This document shows, piece by piece, positions 28,019 to 36,952 of a stretch of DNA of 64,000 nt (positions are counted from its first letter, which is position 1; every line of letters begins with the position of its first letter). A model generated the notes under the pieces. That model was not told the DNA's origin and did no database searches. It saw only the letters and a list, made by a program, of their open reading frames with translations. The position numbers and the translations under genes were made by a program. This DNA is from Vibrio sp. 10N (GTDB taxonomy: Bacteria; Pseudomonadota; Gammaproteobacteria; Enterobacterales; Vibrionaceae): NCBI RefSeq assembly GCF_036245475.1, contig NZ_BTPM01000002.1, positions 1,550,001-1,614,000 of the forward strand, given 5' to 3'.

Positions 28019-29023
28019 ATGAAACAAACTCAAGAGATGGACTTCTCACTCGTTTCCAAACAAAGCGTCGAGTTCTTTGCCAGTATGCTGGGTGAGATTG
28101 ATGGTGACACGTACGCCCTGCTCCGAAGGGCAACCATTCCCAGCGATATCCATACCAGCACCGATTATGAATACTTGCCTGAATCTAGCCTGAAGAACTT
28201 CTTTGAGGTGTTGGCTCAGCACATGAATGAAGAGCGGGCCGGGTGGCTATTTTTAAGAACTTGCCGGGAGCACTATGTTCCCGAGCTAATGACATCGATG
28301 CCCAAACAACAGACCTTGAGAGGCACACTTGAGACTTTTGCTAGTGAGCTTCAATCACGCTCAACAGGAGTGAGGGTGTATTTACAACAATCGGCAAACA
28401 CTTGGTGGCTGGTGCGTGATAAAGCCGGTGTCAATGAGCCATGGTTTAAGTACGCAGAAATGTTTTCTGTCATTTGCATGGCTGAGGTGCTAAGAGTGCT
28501 GACGAATCATCAGTGGAGTCCTATACGTATTGGTATTCAAAGCAAAAATATTGAAGACTTTTCTCGTTTGCCATCCCTAGAGCATGCAGAGTTTTATGTT
28601 GAGCGCCCAGTCACTGCGTTAGAAATCCCCTTCTCATTACTCGATTTGCCCGTAAAGGCAACGTTGCCAAAAAACAGTAATTTTGCACCCGTGGCTCAGC
28701 CTCTGAGCTTTAAAGCGCAATTTACGTTAGCTATCACGCCTTACCTTTCTATGGGAAAGCTACCGATCAAGCTCGCTGCGGAGATTTTGCGCCTCAATGT
28801 TAGGACCTTGCAACGCCGATTGAGTGCAGAGAACATCATCTACAAATCTTTTATCGAGCAACTTGTTTTCGAAGATGTGAAAACGAGGCTTAGTGAGACG
28901 GATGAGTCTATCACTCAACTTGCCAATCGTTTTGGTTATTCCGATTCTGCGCACTTCACCCGCTCCTTTAAACGCGTTGCTGGTGTTACTCCTTCGGCTT
29001 ATCGCTCTAAATATCAAAAATAG
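28019..29023 (+). CDS. AraC-family transcriptional regulator
   Basis: A 334-residue AraC protein with the long N-terminal ligand-sensing domain of the OruR/ArgR-like group (Arabinose_bd type, ~20-215) and a C-terminal double helix-turn-helix. The helix-turn-helix begins near 235 (LPIKLAAEILRLNVRTLQRR) and ends ITQLANRFGYSDSAHFTRSF, then KRVAGVTPSAYR. The start ATG is 10 bp after CCTCTTC, with only a weak ribosome binding site. It lies between the amidohydrolase and the porin, and a 12-15 bp motif precedes all three genes, so those are its likely targets. Confidence 0.92.
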   Translation: MKQTQEMDFSLVSKQSVEFFASMLGEIDGDTYALLRRATIPSDIHTSTDYEYLPESSLKNFFEVLAQHMNEERAGWLFLRTCREHYVPELMTSMPKQQTLRGTLETFASELQSRSTGVRVYLQQSANTWWLVRDKAGVNEPWFKYAEMFSVICMAEVLRVLTNHQWSPIRIGIQSKNIEDFSRLPSLEHAEFYVERPVTALEIPFSLLDLPVKATLPKNSNFAPVAQPLSFKAQFTLAITPYLSMGKLPIKLAAEILRLNVRTLQRRLSAENIIYKSFIEQLVFEDVKTRLSETDESITQLANRFGYSDSAHFTRSFKRVAGVTPSAYRSKYQK

Positions 29024-29046
29024 GCGCCATCCACTCCGTCACCCGA

Positions 29047-29061
29047 TGTCATCAAATGGCA
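29047..29061 (+). promoter_or_regulatory. Putative AraC-regulator box, porin promoter
   Basis: TGTCATCAAATGGCA differs by one base from the box at 26382-26396. A possible -10 element (TATTAAAAT) follows about 20 bp downstream, which makes the downstream porin start at 29124 more likely than the ATG at 29091. Confidence 0.5.
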
Positions 29062-29123
29062 ATTAATGAGTGTTCAGCCTATTAAAATAGATGACCCAGT
29101 ATTCACCTACAAGAGCGTTATCT

Positions 29124-30383
29124 ATGTCCCTAAAGACTCCTTTACTAAGCCCACTTTTATTCGGTCTATTTTTTGCCGTGTCGGCGAATGCGACTAATTT
29201 TGAAGGCCCAGATTCGGTTGAGAATACGATTGCTCAGCAAACGGAACAAAAGAAGGATTGGCGCAATCAGTTAGCGGATAAGGGAGTTACTTTTGGTGCA
29301 GACTATTTTGCTCTAGGACTAACGTCGCCCAATGGTGTCGATGGCTCTAACGTGAGTGCAGCGTCAGGTGTAGCTAGGTTTTATGGTTCGTGGAACCTAC
29401 TGGGTCAAGGTACAAACAATGTGGGTAGCTTAGTGTGGAAGGCTGAGCACAGACACAGTTACACCTATACCGACCCAAAGAGTTTCGCATGGCTTGGTCA
29501 AGATCAAGTTGGTTACGCGGGTATGATTGCACCTGCATTCAGTGACCAAGGTTTTCGCGTCACGGATCTAAACTGGAAGCAAAAAATCAGCGATGGCCGT
29601 GGCTCTATTATTGTTGGCTGGCAAGACGTGACCAACTACGTGGATGTTTATGCCCTAGCAAGTCCTTGGTCTGGCTTCACCAACCTCGCTTTTTCTACTG
29701 GGGCAGGCGCGATGGGCTTACCCGATGATGGTGTGTTGGCGATATCGGCCGGTCATATGCTGGGTGACAATTTTTACATTATCGGAGGTATTGCTGATGC
29801 AAAAGGAAAATCAGAGGACATTTTTGATGGTTTCGATACCGCATTTGGCAGTGACGCAGCTTACTTTAAAACCTTAGAATTTGGTTGGACCGCTTCTCAA
29901 GAGCAAATTTATACGGATAACTTGCATCTGACCTTTTGGCACATGGATGCGGGCTCTCGTCATAGCTTGTCGTCGACAGTACTGGAAGATGGTACGGTCA
30001 TCGGTGGCGAATCAGGGCAGGGTGTGAACTTCTCTTGGAGCCGATTTGTCACTCCGCAAATTATGCCATTTGTTCGTGGTGGTATTTCTGAAGGGGATGT
30101 TGCCTTGTATGACCGCTCGCTATCAGTCGGTGTGGGTTATTTTGGTTTAGGTCAGCCGACCAATAATTTGGGATTTGCCATCAACTGGTCTCAAACCAAT
30201 GAAGACACACTGCAAACGTTTTTAAACGCAGGGGAAAGACAGGTTGCAGCGGAGCTTTACTACAACATGCAGTGGGGCGATCACGTTCAAATTACGCCTG
30301 ATGTTCAGTACATTAAAGACCCAGCGTTTTCGAGCGAAAGTCATGCCTGGGTGTTTGGTATACGTGCCCGTATCTTTATCTAG
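29124..30383 (+). CDS. Outer-membrane porin, carbohydrate-selective (OprB-like)
   Basis: A 419-residue outer-membrane barrel protein. From ATG 29124 it has a clean signal peptide (MSLKTPLLSPLLFGLFFAVS, then ANA). The in-frame ATG at 29091 would add eleven polar residues in front and overlaps the probable promoter. The body has alternating aromatic beta strands (WLGQDQVGYAGMIAP; SIIVGWQDVTNYVDVYAL) and the segment QQTEQKKDWRNQLADKGVTF, typical of OprB-type carbohydrate porins. The end HAWVFGIRARIFI is barrel-like, though isoleucine replaces the usual terminal phenylalanine. It is probably controlled with the amidohydrolase by the adjacent AraC protein. Confidence 0.82.
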   Translation: MSLKTPLLSPLLFGLFFAVSANATNFEGPDSVENTIAQQTEQKKDWRNQLADKGVTFGADYFALGLTSPNGVDGSNVSAASGVARFYGSWNLLGQGTNNVGSLVWKAEHRHSYTYTDPKSFAWLGQDQVGYAGMIAPAFSDQGFRVTDLNWKQKISDGRGSIIVGWQDVTNYVDVYALASPWSGFTNLAFSTGAGAMGLPDDGVLAISAGHMLGDNFYIIGGIADAKGKSEDIFDGFDTAFGSDAAYFKTLEFGWTASQEQIYTDNLHLTFWHMDAGSRHSLSSTVLEDGTVIGGESGQGVNFSWSRFVTPQIMPFVRGGISEGDVALYDRSLSVGVGYFGLGQPTNNLGFAINWSQTNEDTLQTFLNAGERQVAAELYYNMQWGDHVQITPDVQYIKDPAFSSESHAWVFGIRARIFI

Positions 30384-30395
30384 TCGTTAGAATAG

Positions 30396-30426
30396 AAAAA
30401 TCCCGCTGACTAGAGCGGGATTTTTT
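30396..30426. terminator. Bidirectional terminator between porin and lapB
   Basis: AAAAATCCCGCT-GACTAG-AGCGGGATTTTTT serves both the porin (rightward) and lapB (leftward), which are convergent. Confidence 0.88.
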
Positions 30427-30434
30427 AAGTGGGT

Positions 30435-32561
30435 TTAGCTTGCGGCTCTGACTTTGCCTTCTCTCAAATCATTAAGAACCCTAGCTTTAGGGCCGTCAGC
30501 AATGATGGTCCCTTTCTCCATCACAATAACTCGATCCACGACTTCCAACATGGAAGTTTTATGAGTGATTAGAATCAACGTTTCCGACTCTTTAAGTTGT
30601 TTGAGCTGAGTCTTTATATGCAGCTCTGAGCGGTTATCCATTGAACTGGTGGGCTCATCCATGATCAAGATAGGAGGGCGAGCTAAGAATGCTCGGGCAA
30701 TCGCTACAGCCTGTCTTTGACCGCCGGAGAGTAGCAAGCCACCTTCACCAACCTGCCTTTCAAGGCCGGCAGGGTCTTGCTGCGTAAATACCGTCACCCC
30801 AGCTCGGTTCGCCGCATCCATGACATCGCGATCATCGACCAATGGTCTTCCTAGGGTAATGTTGTCACGAATTGAACCGTAGAAGAGGGTGCAATCTTGC
30901 GGCACACAGCCAATATTGCGTCTCACGTCCACGTGGTGAAGCTGAGCTATGTCGGTTTCATCAATCCTGACATGACCCTCGGTGGGTTGGTAAAGCCCCA
31001 TGATGAGCCGCTCAAGCGTGGTTTTCCCTGAGCCTATACGACCGATGATGGCCACTTTCTCACCCGGCTCAATTGATAGGCTTAAATCCCGAATTGACGC
31101 CATGGGTGAATCTGGGTAGTGGAAAGTAACTCGATCCAGTTCGATTTTGCCGTGAATGATAGGGCGGTGAATGTAGCGCTTACCTTCCTCTTGCTCGTTG
31201 GGCATCGCCATGACCTGCTCGATAATGGTCATTGACGATTTCGCTTGGTTGTAGCGTGTTGATAGCAATGAAAGCTGCACTAATGGGCCAATCGCACGGC
31301 TGCTCAACATGGTAGCGGCAATTAGCCCCCCCATGGTTAGCTCACCTTCCGCTATTAAGTAAACGCCGAGGATGATCATACCGATGTTGGAAGATTGCTG
31401 TACAAAGCCAGCGGTATTTTGAATCCCATCGGTAATGCGCTTGCTTTTGATGTTCCAGTTCGCCATATGCGCAACCGCTTCTTCCCAGCGGTATTGATAC
31501 TGGCTCTGCGCACCGAATATCTTCACAGTTTCAAGCCCTGCTAAGCTCTCGATTAAGTTAGCGTATTTTTGCGAAGCAAGACGCGACCCCTCTTCAATGG
31601 TTTTGCGCAGTGGTCCTTGGATGAGTAGCGAATAAAGAATGAGTATCACAACACCGACAATAGGGATGATCACCAAGTTGCCTGCCATCAGCCAAATAAT
31701 GACCAAAAACAGCAGCGCAAAAGGCAGGTCAATCAGGGATGCTATGGTTGCTGAGGTGAAAAACTCACGAATGGATTCAAACTCTTGCAAGTGACGCGCA
31801 AACGCACCGACCGAAGGCGGACGCGATTCCATTCGAATGCCCATCACCTTGCTAAACAGTTTAGATGAGATAAGGATGTCGGATTTTTTTCCGGCTACAT
31901 CAATAAAGTAACTGCGCATCAGCTTGAGCAGTAAATCGAAGCCAAAGACGATAAAAATACCTGCTGCGAGTACCCACAGGGTTTCAAAGGCAAGATTTGG
32001 CACCACTTTGTCGTATACCAAACGAGTGAACAGCGGCGCGGCAATGGCGAAGATATTGATAAGTAGCGAGGCAATCAACACATCTCGGTAGATGCGTTTC
32101 GACTCCCACAAGGTGCCCCAAAACCAGTGACCATCTCGAGTTTTTAGGACCTCAGGTGAACGCTCATCGTATCGAAATTGCTTTTTCACCAAGAAGTAAC
32201 GGCCAGAGTATTGGGCGATAAGATCGTCTAGGGCAATGGATATGGGCACCATGCCAGATTCAAGGGTGATGACTTCCGCTTCATTGCTTTCTTTGTCGAT
32301 ACTGTTCAGCACGCACGCATCGCCGCCTTTGAGAAGCAGAATCACAGGAAAAACAATGGTTGGAATAGCATCCAGATCCGCCCGGTTCTCTTTAGCAACC
32401 AATCCTGCACGTTCAGCCGAACGTGGTAGTAAGAATGGGGTCAGTTTGCCTGAAGATAGGGGCAGGCCATTAACCAACGCCTCTGGGGAGTTGGCTAAGC
32501 CGTAATATCGACTGATGTAGATGAGCGAATTGAGTAACGGATCCTTCATGGATTCTTGCAC
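30435..32561 (-). CDS. lapB: Type I secretion ABC transporter LapB
   Basis: A 708-residue permease-ATPase. The N-terminal ~130 residues form a C39-like domain without a catalytic cysteine (LIYISRYYG in its place), as in RTX-adhesin transporters that do not cleave their cargo. Six membrane helices follow (~160-440). The ATPase has Walker A GRIGSGKTT, signature LSGGQRQ, Walker B ILIMDEPTS and the H-loop ITHKTS. It would export the adhesin at 15086 with LapC and an outer-membrane TolC-like protein not found here. The start is 3 bp after the lapD stop, so expression is coupled to the c-di-GMP receptor gene. Confidence 0.94.
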   Translation of the reverse strand: MQESMKDPLLNSLIYISRYYGLANSPEALVNGLPLSSGKLTPFLLPRSAERAGLVAKENRADLDAIPTIVFPVILLLKGGDACVLNSIDKESNEAEVITLESGMVPISIALDDLIAQYSGRYFLVKKQFRYDERSPEVLKTRDGHWFWGTLWESKRIYRDVLIASLLINIFAIAAPLFTRLVYDKVVPNLAFETLWVLAAGIFIVFGFDLLLKLMRSYFIDVAGKKSDILISSKLFSKVMGIRMESRPPSVGAFARHLQEFESIREFFTSATIASLIDLPFALLFLVIIWLMAGNLVIIPIVGVVILILYSLLIQGPLRKTIEEGSRLASQKYANLIESLAGLETVKIFGAQSQYQYRWEEAVAHMANWNIKSKRITDGIQNTAGFVQQSSNIGMIILGVYLIAEGELTMGGLIAATMLSSRAIGPLVQLSLLSTRYNQAKSSMTIIEQVMAMPNEQEEGKRYIHRPIIHGKIELDRVTFHYPDSPMASIRDLSLSIEPGEKVAIIGRIGSGKTTLERLIMGLYQPTEGHVRIDETDIAQLHHVDVRRNIGCVPQDCTLFYGSIRDNITLGRPLVDDRDVMDAANRAGVTVFTQQDPAGLERQVGEGGLLLSGGQRQAVAIARAFLARPPILIMDEPTSSMDNRSELHIKTQLKQLKESETLILITHKTSMLEVVDRVIVMEKGTIIADGPKARVLNDLREGKVRAAS

Positions 32562-32564
32562 CTA

Positions 32565-34475
32565 TTATTTGTCCACAATAAAGCCTTGGAACACATCAAC
32601 AAAGTGCTCTGACAAGAAGTCGAGCTGAGTTTGTGTCTCTACGCGTGAGGCGATAGTTTTAATACCTAAGTTGTGCGCCGTTCTTGAAATTGAAGTGAGC
32701 GTAAACTTCTGTTTCTCATCATCAAGTTGATGAGTATACAGATAGTCGAGTTTGACATAATCAGGCCTAAACTCGTTGAGATACTCTAGAGATTGGAAAT
32801 TACGCCCGTAATTATCGACTCCAAATTTTGCGCCTGCATTGCGAATCGCATTACAGAACAGAGCCGTATGATGTGGGTTACTGATAAAGCAGCTTTCTGG
32901 GATCTCAAAATGGAGTTTCTCGCAGATGCTACTGTGTTTGCCTAGTTCGAGCGCTATCCAACGGATAAAGCTTGGCTGGGCAATACTGGTTGGCGTGATG
33001 TTGATGGCGATAGCATCTGCCATTTCTTCACGCTCAAGCTTGTTGATGACCGACGTGATGACGTGTTCATCGAAGATGTGACTGGCATCGAGCTGCTCAA
33101 GCGCCAGTAGATATTGGTTTGCAGTGTAGCGTTCACCGTCTTTCTCAATCGCAGAGAACACTTCTCTGTGATAGGTTTCGCCCCAACTGCTATTAGCCGC
33201 TTGGAAACGGAACGTGACTTCTTCGTTGTTGATAGCTTCTTCAACCAGGGCGCGCCATTGTTGTTTGCCCATGATGACGCCAGTTTGTTCGCTGGAGATG
33301 TAACCATAGTCCATCTCCGGATTCGACTTCGCTTTGGTGAGCGCGTTATCCAGCACAGACAGCATTTGCGTGGAGTTTTTGCGCTCTTCATTAAATACCA
33401 CCCCCAGTGATGCTTTCGCTTTACTAAGACCGGTTGGGTCTGCATTGAGATCTTGAATGCAGGTGATGATGCTGTTGGCTGCGAACTTGAGCTCATTTTC
33501 ATCAATATTCGGAAATACAAAACCAAACTCATCTGTCGAGATACGAGCGATCACGGTGTTTGGTAAATTAATGGTCATTGACAGCAGATCAGCAAGCTCG
33601 CGTACTAGCCCATCTCCAGCTTCATATCCTTCGCTCTTGTAGGTTTGCTTAATAAACTCGGCATGCAAGATGGCAACGCCACCCAGTGAAGACTCAGAAA
33701 GCCATTGATTGAGCTGTCCCATGAAGAAAGCACGGTTACCAAGGTGAGACACGGGATCCATATACGCGCGTTCACGCAGCTTCTGTGCTTCTTTCGCTTG
33801 TTGTTTGAATGATTCTTCTACATGTGCTGACATGCTATTTATGCCATCTACGACAGCAATCAAATCTTTGGTTCTAGGTCTAAGCAGCGGCTCACCAAAT
33901 TGACGATTGGCCACTTGTTCCATTTTGAGCACAATGGCGCGCAGTGGATTCAGCGCTCGGCGTAATATAAAGGCGATAGCGAGTAAGCCCAATACGAGAA
34001 TGCCGAGGAATGCCGCCGAAAGACGCTCAAACGCATGCCAAAGCTGAGAGTACGCCTCGCCAGGATGACTAACAATTTCTACTTCAGCCAATTGCAGCCA
34101 GCCACTGGTGACAACGCGAGAGTCCTGAATTGGCGAAAATAGAGGAAGATTGGTGAACCAAGCTGGTACATCGCTCGGCTTGATAGGGTATGTGCGCACT
34201 ATCTCTTCATCGCTTTCAAGAAACGCCAGGCGAACCGTAGAGTAAGTGCTGCCATCAAATAGGGCATTGATCACCGATTCCACCGCGACCTTGTCTTGAG
34301 ACTGGAGGTACGGCGCCAAGGCAAGTCCGACGGTATTGATGGTGTTATTGACCTCAGAGCGTTGCTGTCGCTCCAAAAAATCTTTTGTGGTGTTAATTTC
34401 GATAATAAACACCGACGTCAATAACAGTAAAAAAACGGCTATCATGCCGACCACTAGCTGTCTGTATAGTGTCAT
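32565..34475 (-). CDS. lapD: LapD, inside-out c-di-GMP receptor with degenerate GGDEF and EAL
   Basis: A 636-residue inner-membrane protein: helix 1 at ~5-25, a periplasmic LapD/MoxY-type domain (~26-150), helix 2 (~153-172), HAMP, then GGDEF and EAL domains. Both are degenerate. STDEF stands for GGDEF, EVF for EAL (HREVFSAIE), and DNYG for the catalytic DDFG. This fits a receptor that binds c-di-GMP in the EAL domain without turning it over. When bound it sequesters LapG in the periplasm and so keeps the adhesin on the surface. It lies 6 bp after lapG and 3 bp before lapB. Confidence 0.94.
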   Translation of the reverse strand: MTLYRQLVVGMIAVFLLLLTSVFIIEINTTKDFLERQQRSEVNNTINTVGLALAPYLQSQDKVAVESVINALFDGSTYSTVRLAFLESDEEIVRTYPIKPSDVPAWFTNLPLFSPIQDSRVVTSGWLQLAEVEIVSHPGEAYSQLWHAFERLSAAFLGILVLGLLAIAFILRRALNPLRAIVLKMEQVANRQFGEPLLRPRTKDLIAVVDGINSMSAHVEESFKQQAKEAQKLRERAYMDPVSHLGNRAFFMGQLNQWLSESSLGGVAILHAEFIKQTYKSEGYEAGDGLVRELADLLSMTINLPNTVIARISTDEFGFVFPNIDENELKFAANSIITCIQDLNADPTGLSKAKASLGVVFNEERKNSTQMLSVLDNALTKAKSNPEMDYGYISSEQTGVIMGKQQWRALVEEAINNEEVTFRFQAANSSWGETYHREVFSAIEKDGERYTANQYLLALEQLDASHIFDEHVITSVINKLEREEMADAIAINITPTSIAQPSFIRWIALELGKHSSICEKLHFEIPESCFISNPHHTALFCNAIRNAGAKFGVDNYGRNFQSLEYLNEFRPDYVKLDYLYTHQLDDEKQKFTLTSISRTAHNLGIKTIASRVETQTQLDFLSEHFVDVFQGFIVDK

Positions 34476-34481
34476 AATTAT

Positions 34482-35165
34482 TTACTCGTCGTAATTTACC
34501 TTTGGTTTCCGTAACGTTAATGAGCGCTCGCGACTGCGCAAATCATTCCATAATTTTAGTCTCGACGACTTTCCGGCTAACGTGCCTTGGGTGGTTTTCA
34601 TGGTCCAAAGGTTGCGACCATTAAAACTGTAAATCGGTAGTAGGTCTCCACGTTGAGACGCAGGTTTTATTTCACCAATCAGGTTGTCCAAAATCAGTGG
34701 CTGCGAGCGTGGCGTTTCGTAGTAGGCGAGTACCATGTGGAACTGATTGAGTTCTATCGCCTTGACGTAGACCAAACGTAGCTTTTTATCGGAGATACCG
34801 AGTTCGAGCAGCGAGAAGTACTTGGCAATGGTGAAATCTTCACAGTCACCAGCATTGCTGCCTAAAAACTCCAGTGGTGTTGCCCAATAGTCTTTTTTGC
34901 CCCACAGCTTGATATCGTCAACAAAGTTGAGCTGATTAAAAAACTCATTGATGCCAGCAAGCTGCTCTTTTTCGGATCGTCCTTGTAGACCCGCCAACAC
35001 TGAACGCCAGGTTTCAACACGTTTGCCTGCACGCTGGCCGTAAGTCGCGCTCACGGTCGAGATCCAACGCTGCTCTTGTTTGGTGTAAGCGTTGCTCTGT
35101 GTCGCTAGGCCAAGTGCCGCAGCGATCGTGCATCCTATCAGTGCATATTTTAGTTTGGTGCGCAG
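34482..35165 (-). CDS. lapG: LapG periplasmic cysteine protease, unusual start codon
   Basis: A transglutaminase-like cysteine protease. The catalytic triad is seen as NAGDCEDF (Cys), QFHMVLAYY (His) and PLILDNL (Asp). It would cut the adhesin at TAAG (94-97). A GTG at 35054 would give 190 residues but cut off the export signal. The open frame continues upstream and encodes LRTKLKYALIGCTIAAALGL followed by ATQSNA and YTKQEQRW, a clear signal peptide. That stretch has no ATG, GTG or TTG. I chose CTG at 35165 because AAGGA lies 5 bases before it (227 residues); ATT at 35183 is the alternative. The start lies 36 bp after the lapC stop. Confidence 0.85.
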   Translation of the reverse strand: MRTKLKYALIGCTIAAALGLATQSNAYTKQEQRWISTVSATYGQRAGKRVETWRSVLAGLQGRSEKEQLAGINEFFNQLNFVDDIKLWGKKDYWATPLEFLGSNAGDCEDFTIAKYFSLLELGISDKKLRLVYVKAIELNQFHMVLAYYETPRSQPLILDNLIGEIKPASQRGDLLPIYSFNGRNLWTMKTTQGTLAGKSSRLKLWNDLRSRERSLTLRKPKVNYDE

Positions 35166-35201
35166 ACGCTTCCTTGGCTCAATGTCTATGACTCAATCCC
35201 T

Positions 35202-36593
35202 TTACTCTTTAAGAGCGTTATTCTTAGCGCTTAAAATTGGCTTAAGCAGGTAATCCAATACTGTCCGTTTACCAGTGATGATGTCGACCGATGCTGTCAT
35301 GCCAGGAATAATTGGCAGCGTTTCATCGTGACCAAAATTGGTTTGTTCGGTTCGTACTCGGACGATATAAAAGCTGTTGCCTTCTTCATCCTGAGTAGTA
35401 TCGGCGCTTATGTGTTCTAGTGTGCCGTCAAGGCCGCCATATTTGGTAAAGTCATAAGCACTAAACTTAACAATGGCGTGTAAGTCTGGACGCAAGAAGG
35501 CGATGTCTTGTGGGGCAATCTTGGCTTCAACTAGCAAGGTGTCTTCGGTCGGAACGATCTCGACAATATCCATACCCGGTTGAATTACGCCGCCCACGGT
35601 ATTCACGTTGAGAGTTTTCACAGTGCCGTTGACTGGAGAGACCACGACGGTGCGGTTCACTCTATCTTCCAGCCCCACTGCGGATTCGGTCATTGATGAT
35701 AATCTGTCTTGTGCTTCATTGAGCTTTTCTTGCTGCTCCGAGCGAAACTTCTGTGCGATATCAATGCGGCTTAGCTTGGCTTCATCAATGGCTGAGCGCA
35801 GAGTGGGTAATTTAAGCTCCGTTGACGTGAGCTCACGGCGCGTATCGTTGACTTGGCGTTGTAATTTGAGCAGTTCAACGCGTGGCACTACGCCTTCTTC
35901 CGCCAGTGGCTTGGTGATATTGAGTTCGTCACGAGCGAGGTTATAGCCATTCCTTAAGTTGCGAGCTCTTGCTTGCATTTCGACTAGATCTTGTTGTTTT
36001 TGGCGAACTTGCTGGTTGATAACAGAGAGTTCGTTACGTAGCTCATTGAGGTCCTGTCGGTATTCCGCACGCTGACGCGCCACTAGGTTTTTGTTGTTTT
36101 CTTCAAAAGTTGGAGGAAAGGCGAGTTTGTTGGTATCTAGAGTCACCGATTTTTGCCAATCATCGCCGGTGCGATCTTCATCAATCACCACACTCGATAA
36201 AGAGGCTGAAAGCTGAAGCACGTTGGCGGTTAGGCTGAGTACCTGCTGCTCACGTTCGCGAAAGTCAGAGCGAAAACGTGTGTCATCGATGAGAAGAAGT
36301 TGCTGGCCTTGAGTGACACTATCGCCCTCTCTGACGAGAATTTCTTTGACCAGCCCCCCTTCGAGGTTCTGAATCACTTGGACTTGGGAGGATGGGATGA
36401 CTTTTCCTTGACCCACGGTGACTTTGTCAATTTCAGCCCATGCCGCCCAAGCAATGGCACAAACAAAAAATACCACCATGACCCACAGCATGATGCGGGC
36501 ACTTGTAGGAGTATTTAATAGCAGCGCGGCGGTTTTATCGTCGATGTAATCCAGTTCGGCGTCCGACACCTTTTTGTATTCTTTATTATCCAT
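35202..36593 (-). CDS. lapC: LapC, HlyD-family type I secretion adaptor
   Basis: A 463-residue membrane-fusion protein. It has a short cytosolic N-terminus (KKVSDAELDYIDDKTAALLL), one membrane helix (~30-52) and a split lipoyl domain (VIPSSQVQVIQNLEGGLVKE; VVVSPVNGTVKTLNVNTVGG). Long coiled-coil hairpins (~150-300) and a beta-barrel end (IIPGMTASVDIITGKRTVLD) complete it. It bridges LapB to the outer-membrane channel. It is the first gene of lapC-lapG-lapD-lapB, so the operon promoter should lie in the 359-bp gap at 36594-36952. Confidence 0.94.
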   Translation of the reverse strand: MDNKEYKKVSDAELDYIDDKTAALLLNTPTSARIMLWVMVVFFVCAIAWAAWAEIDKVTVGQGKVIPSSQVQVIQNLEGGLVKEILVREGDSVTQGQQLLLIDDTRFRSDFREREQQVLSLTANVLQLSASLSSVVIDEDRTGDDWQKSVTLDTNKLAFPPTFEENNKNLVARQRAEYRQDLNELRNELSVINQQVRQKQQDLVEMQARARNLRNGYNLARDELNITKPLAEEGVVPRVELLKLQRQVNDTRRELTSTELKLPTLRSAIDEAKLSRIDIAQKFRSEQQEKLNEAQDRLSSMTESAVGLEDRVNRTVVVSPVNGTVKTLNVNTVGGVIQPGMDIVEIVPTEDTLLVEAKIAPQDIAFLRPDLHAIVKFSAYDFTKYGGLDGTLEHISADTTQDEEGNSFYIVRVRTEQTNFGHDETLPIIPGMTASVDIITGKRTVLDYLLKPILSAKNNALKE

Positions 36594-36952
36594 ATTCCAT
36601 CCGCAGGGGGTGATGTTCAGGATCAGACTAATAGATTGATTCTATTACCAAGATTATCCATCTGTAACCTGTTGTCTTAGAAAGAGTCGATCCATCATGC
36701 ATTATTGGACGTAGTTCACGGTGTGACCGCTCGTTAAAGGGGCACTTCGTCATTAGCGTTACCCAAAAGTTTAGCAGTGACGTGGTGAATATAAAGTAAT
36801 GAATTATCGAAATATTGTCTGGCTTGGAGAAACTCATCACCCATTAGTGACAAACTAGGCGATAGAATTCAAAAATCTACGTCGAGATAGGGAATTCGGG
36901 TTGTTTTCTGTCACATATCGGCGCAAAATTCACAAAAAAGTGAGGAGTTGTT
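36594..36952. other. 359-bp divergent region between lapC and pdxH
   Basis: It must hold the promoters of the lap operon and of pdxH. A 70-codon minus-strand frame inside has no ribosome binding site or family resemblance. The pdxH ribosome binding site GTGAGGAG is 7 bp before its ATG. I see no strong operator-like repeat. Confidence 0.45.

Noticed and set aside
36628..36840. 70-codon minus-strand frame between lapC and pdxH
   Set aside because: No ribosome binding site or recognisable family, and it lies in the divergent promoter region.
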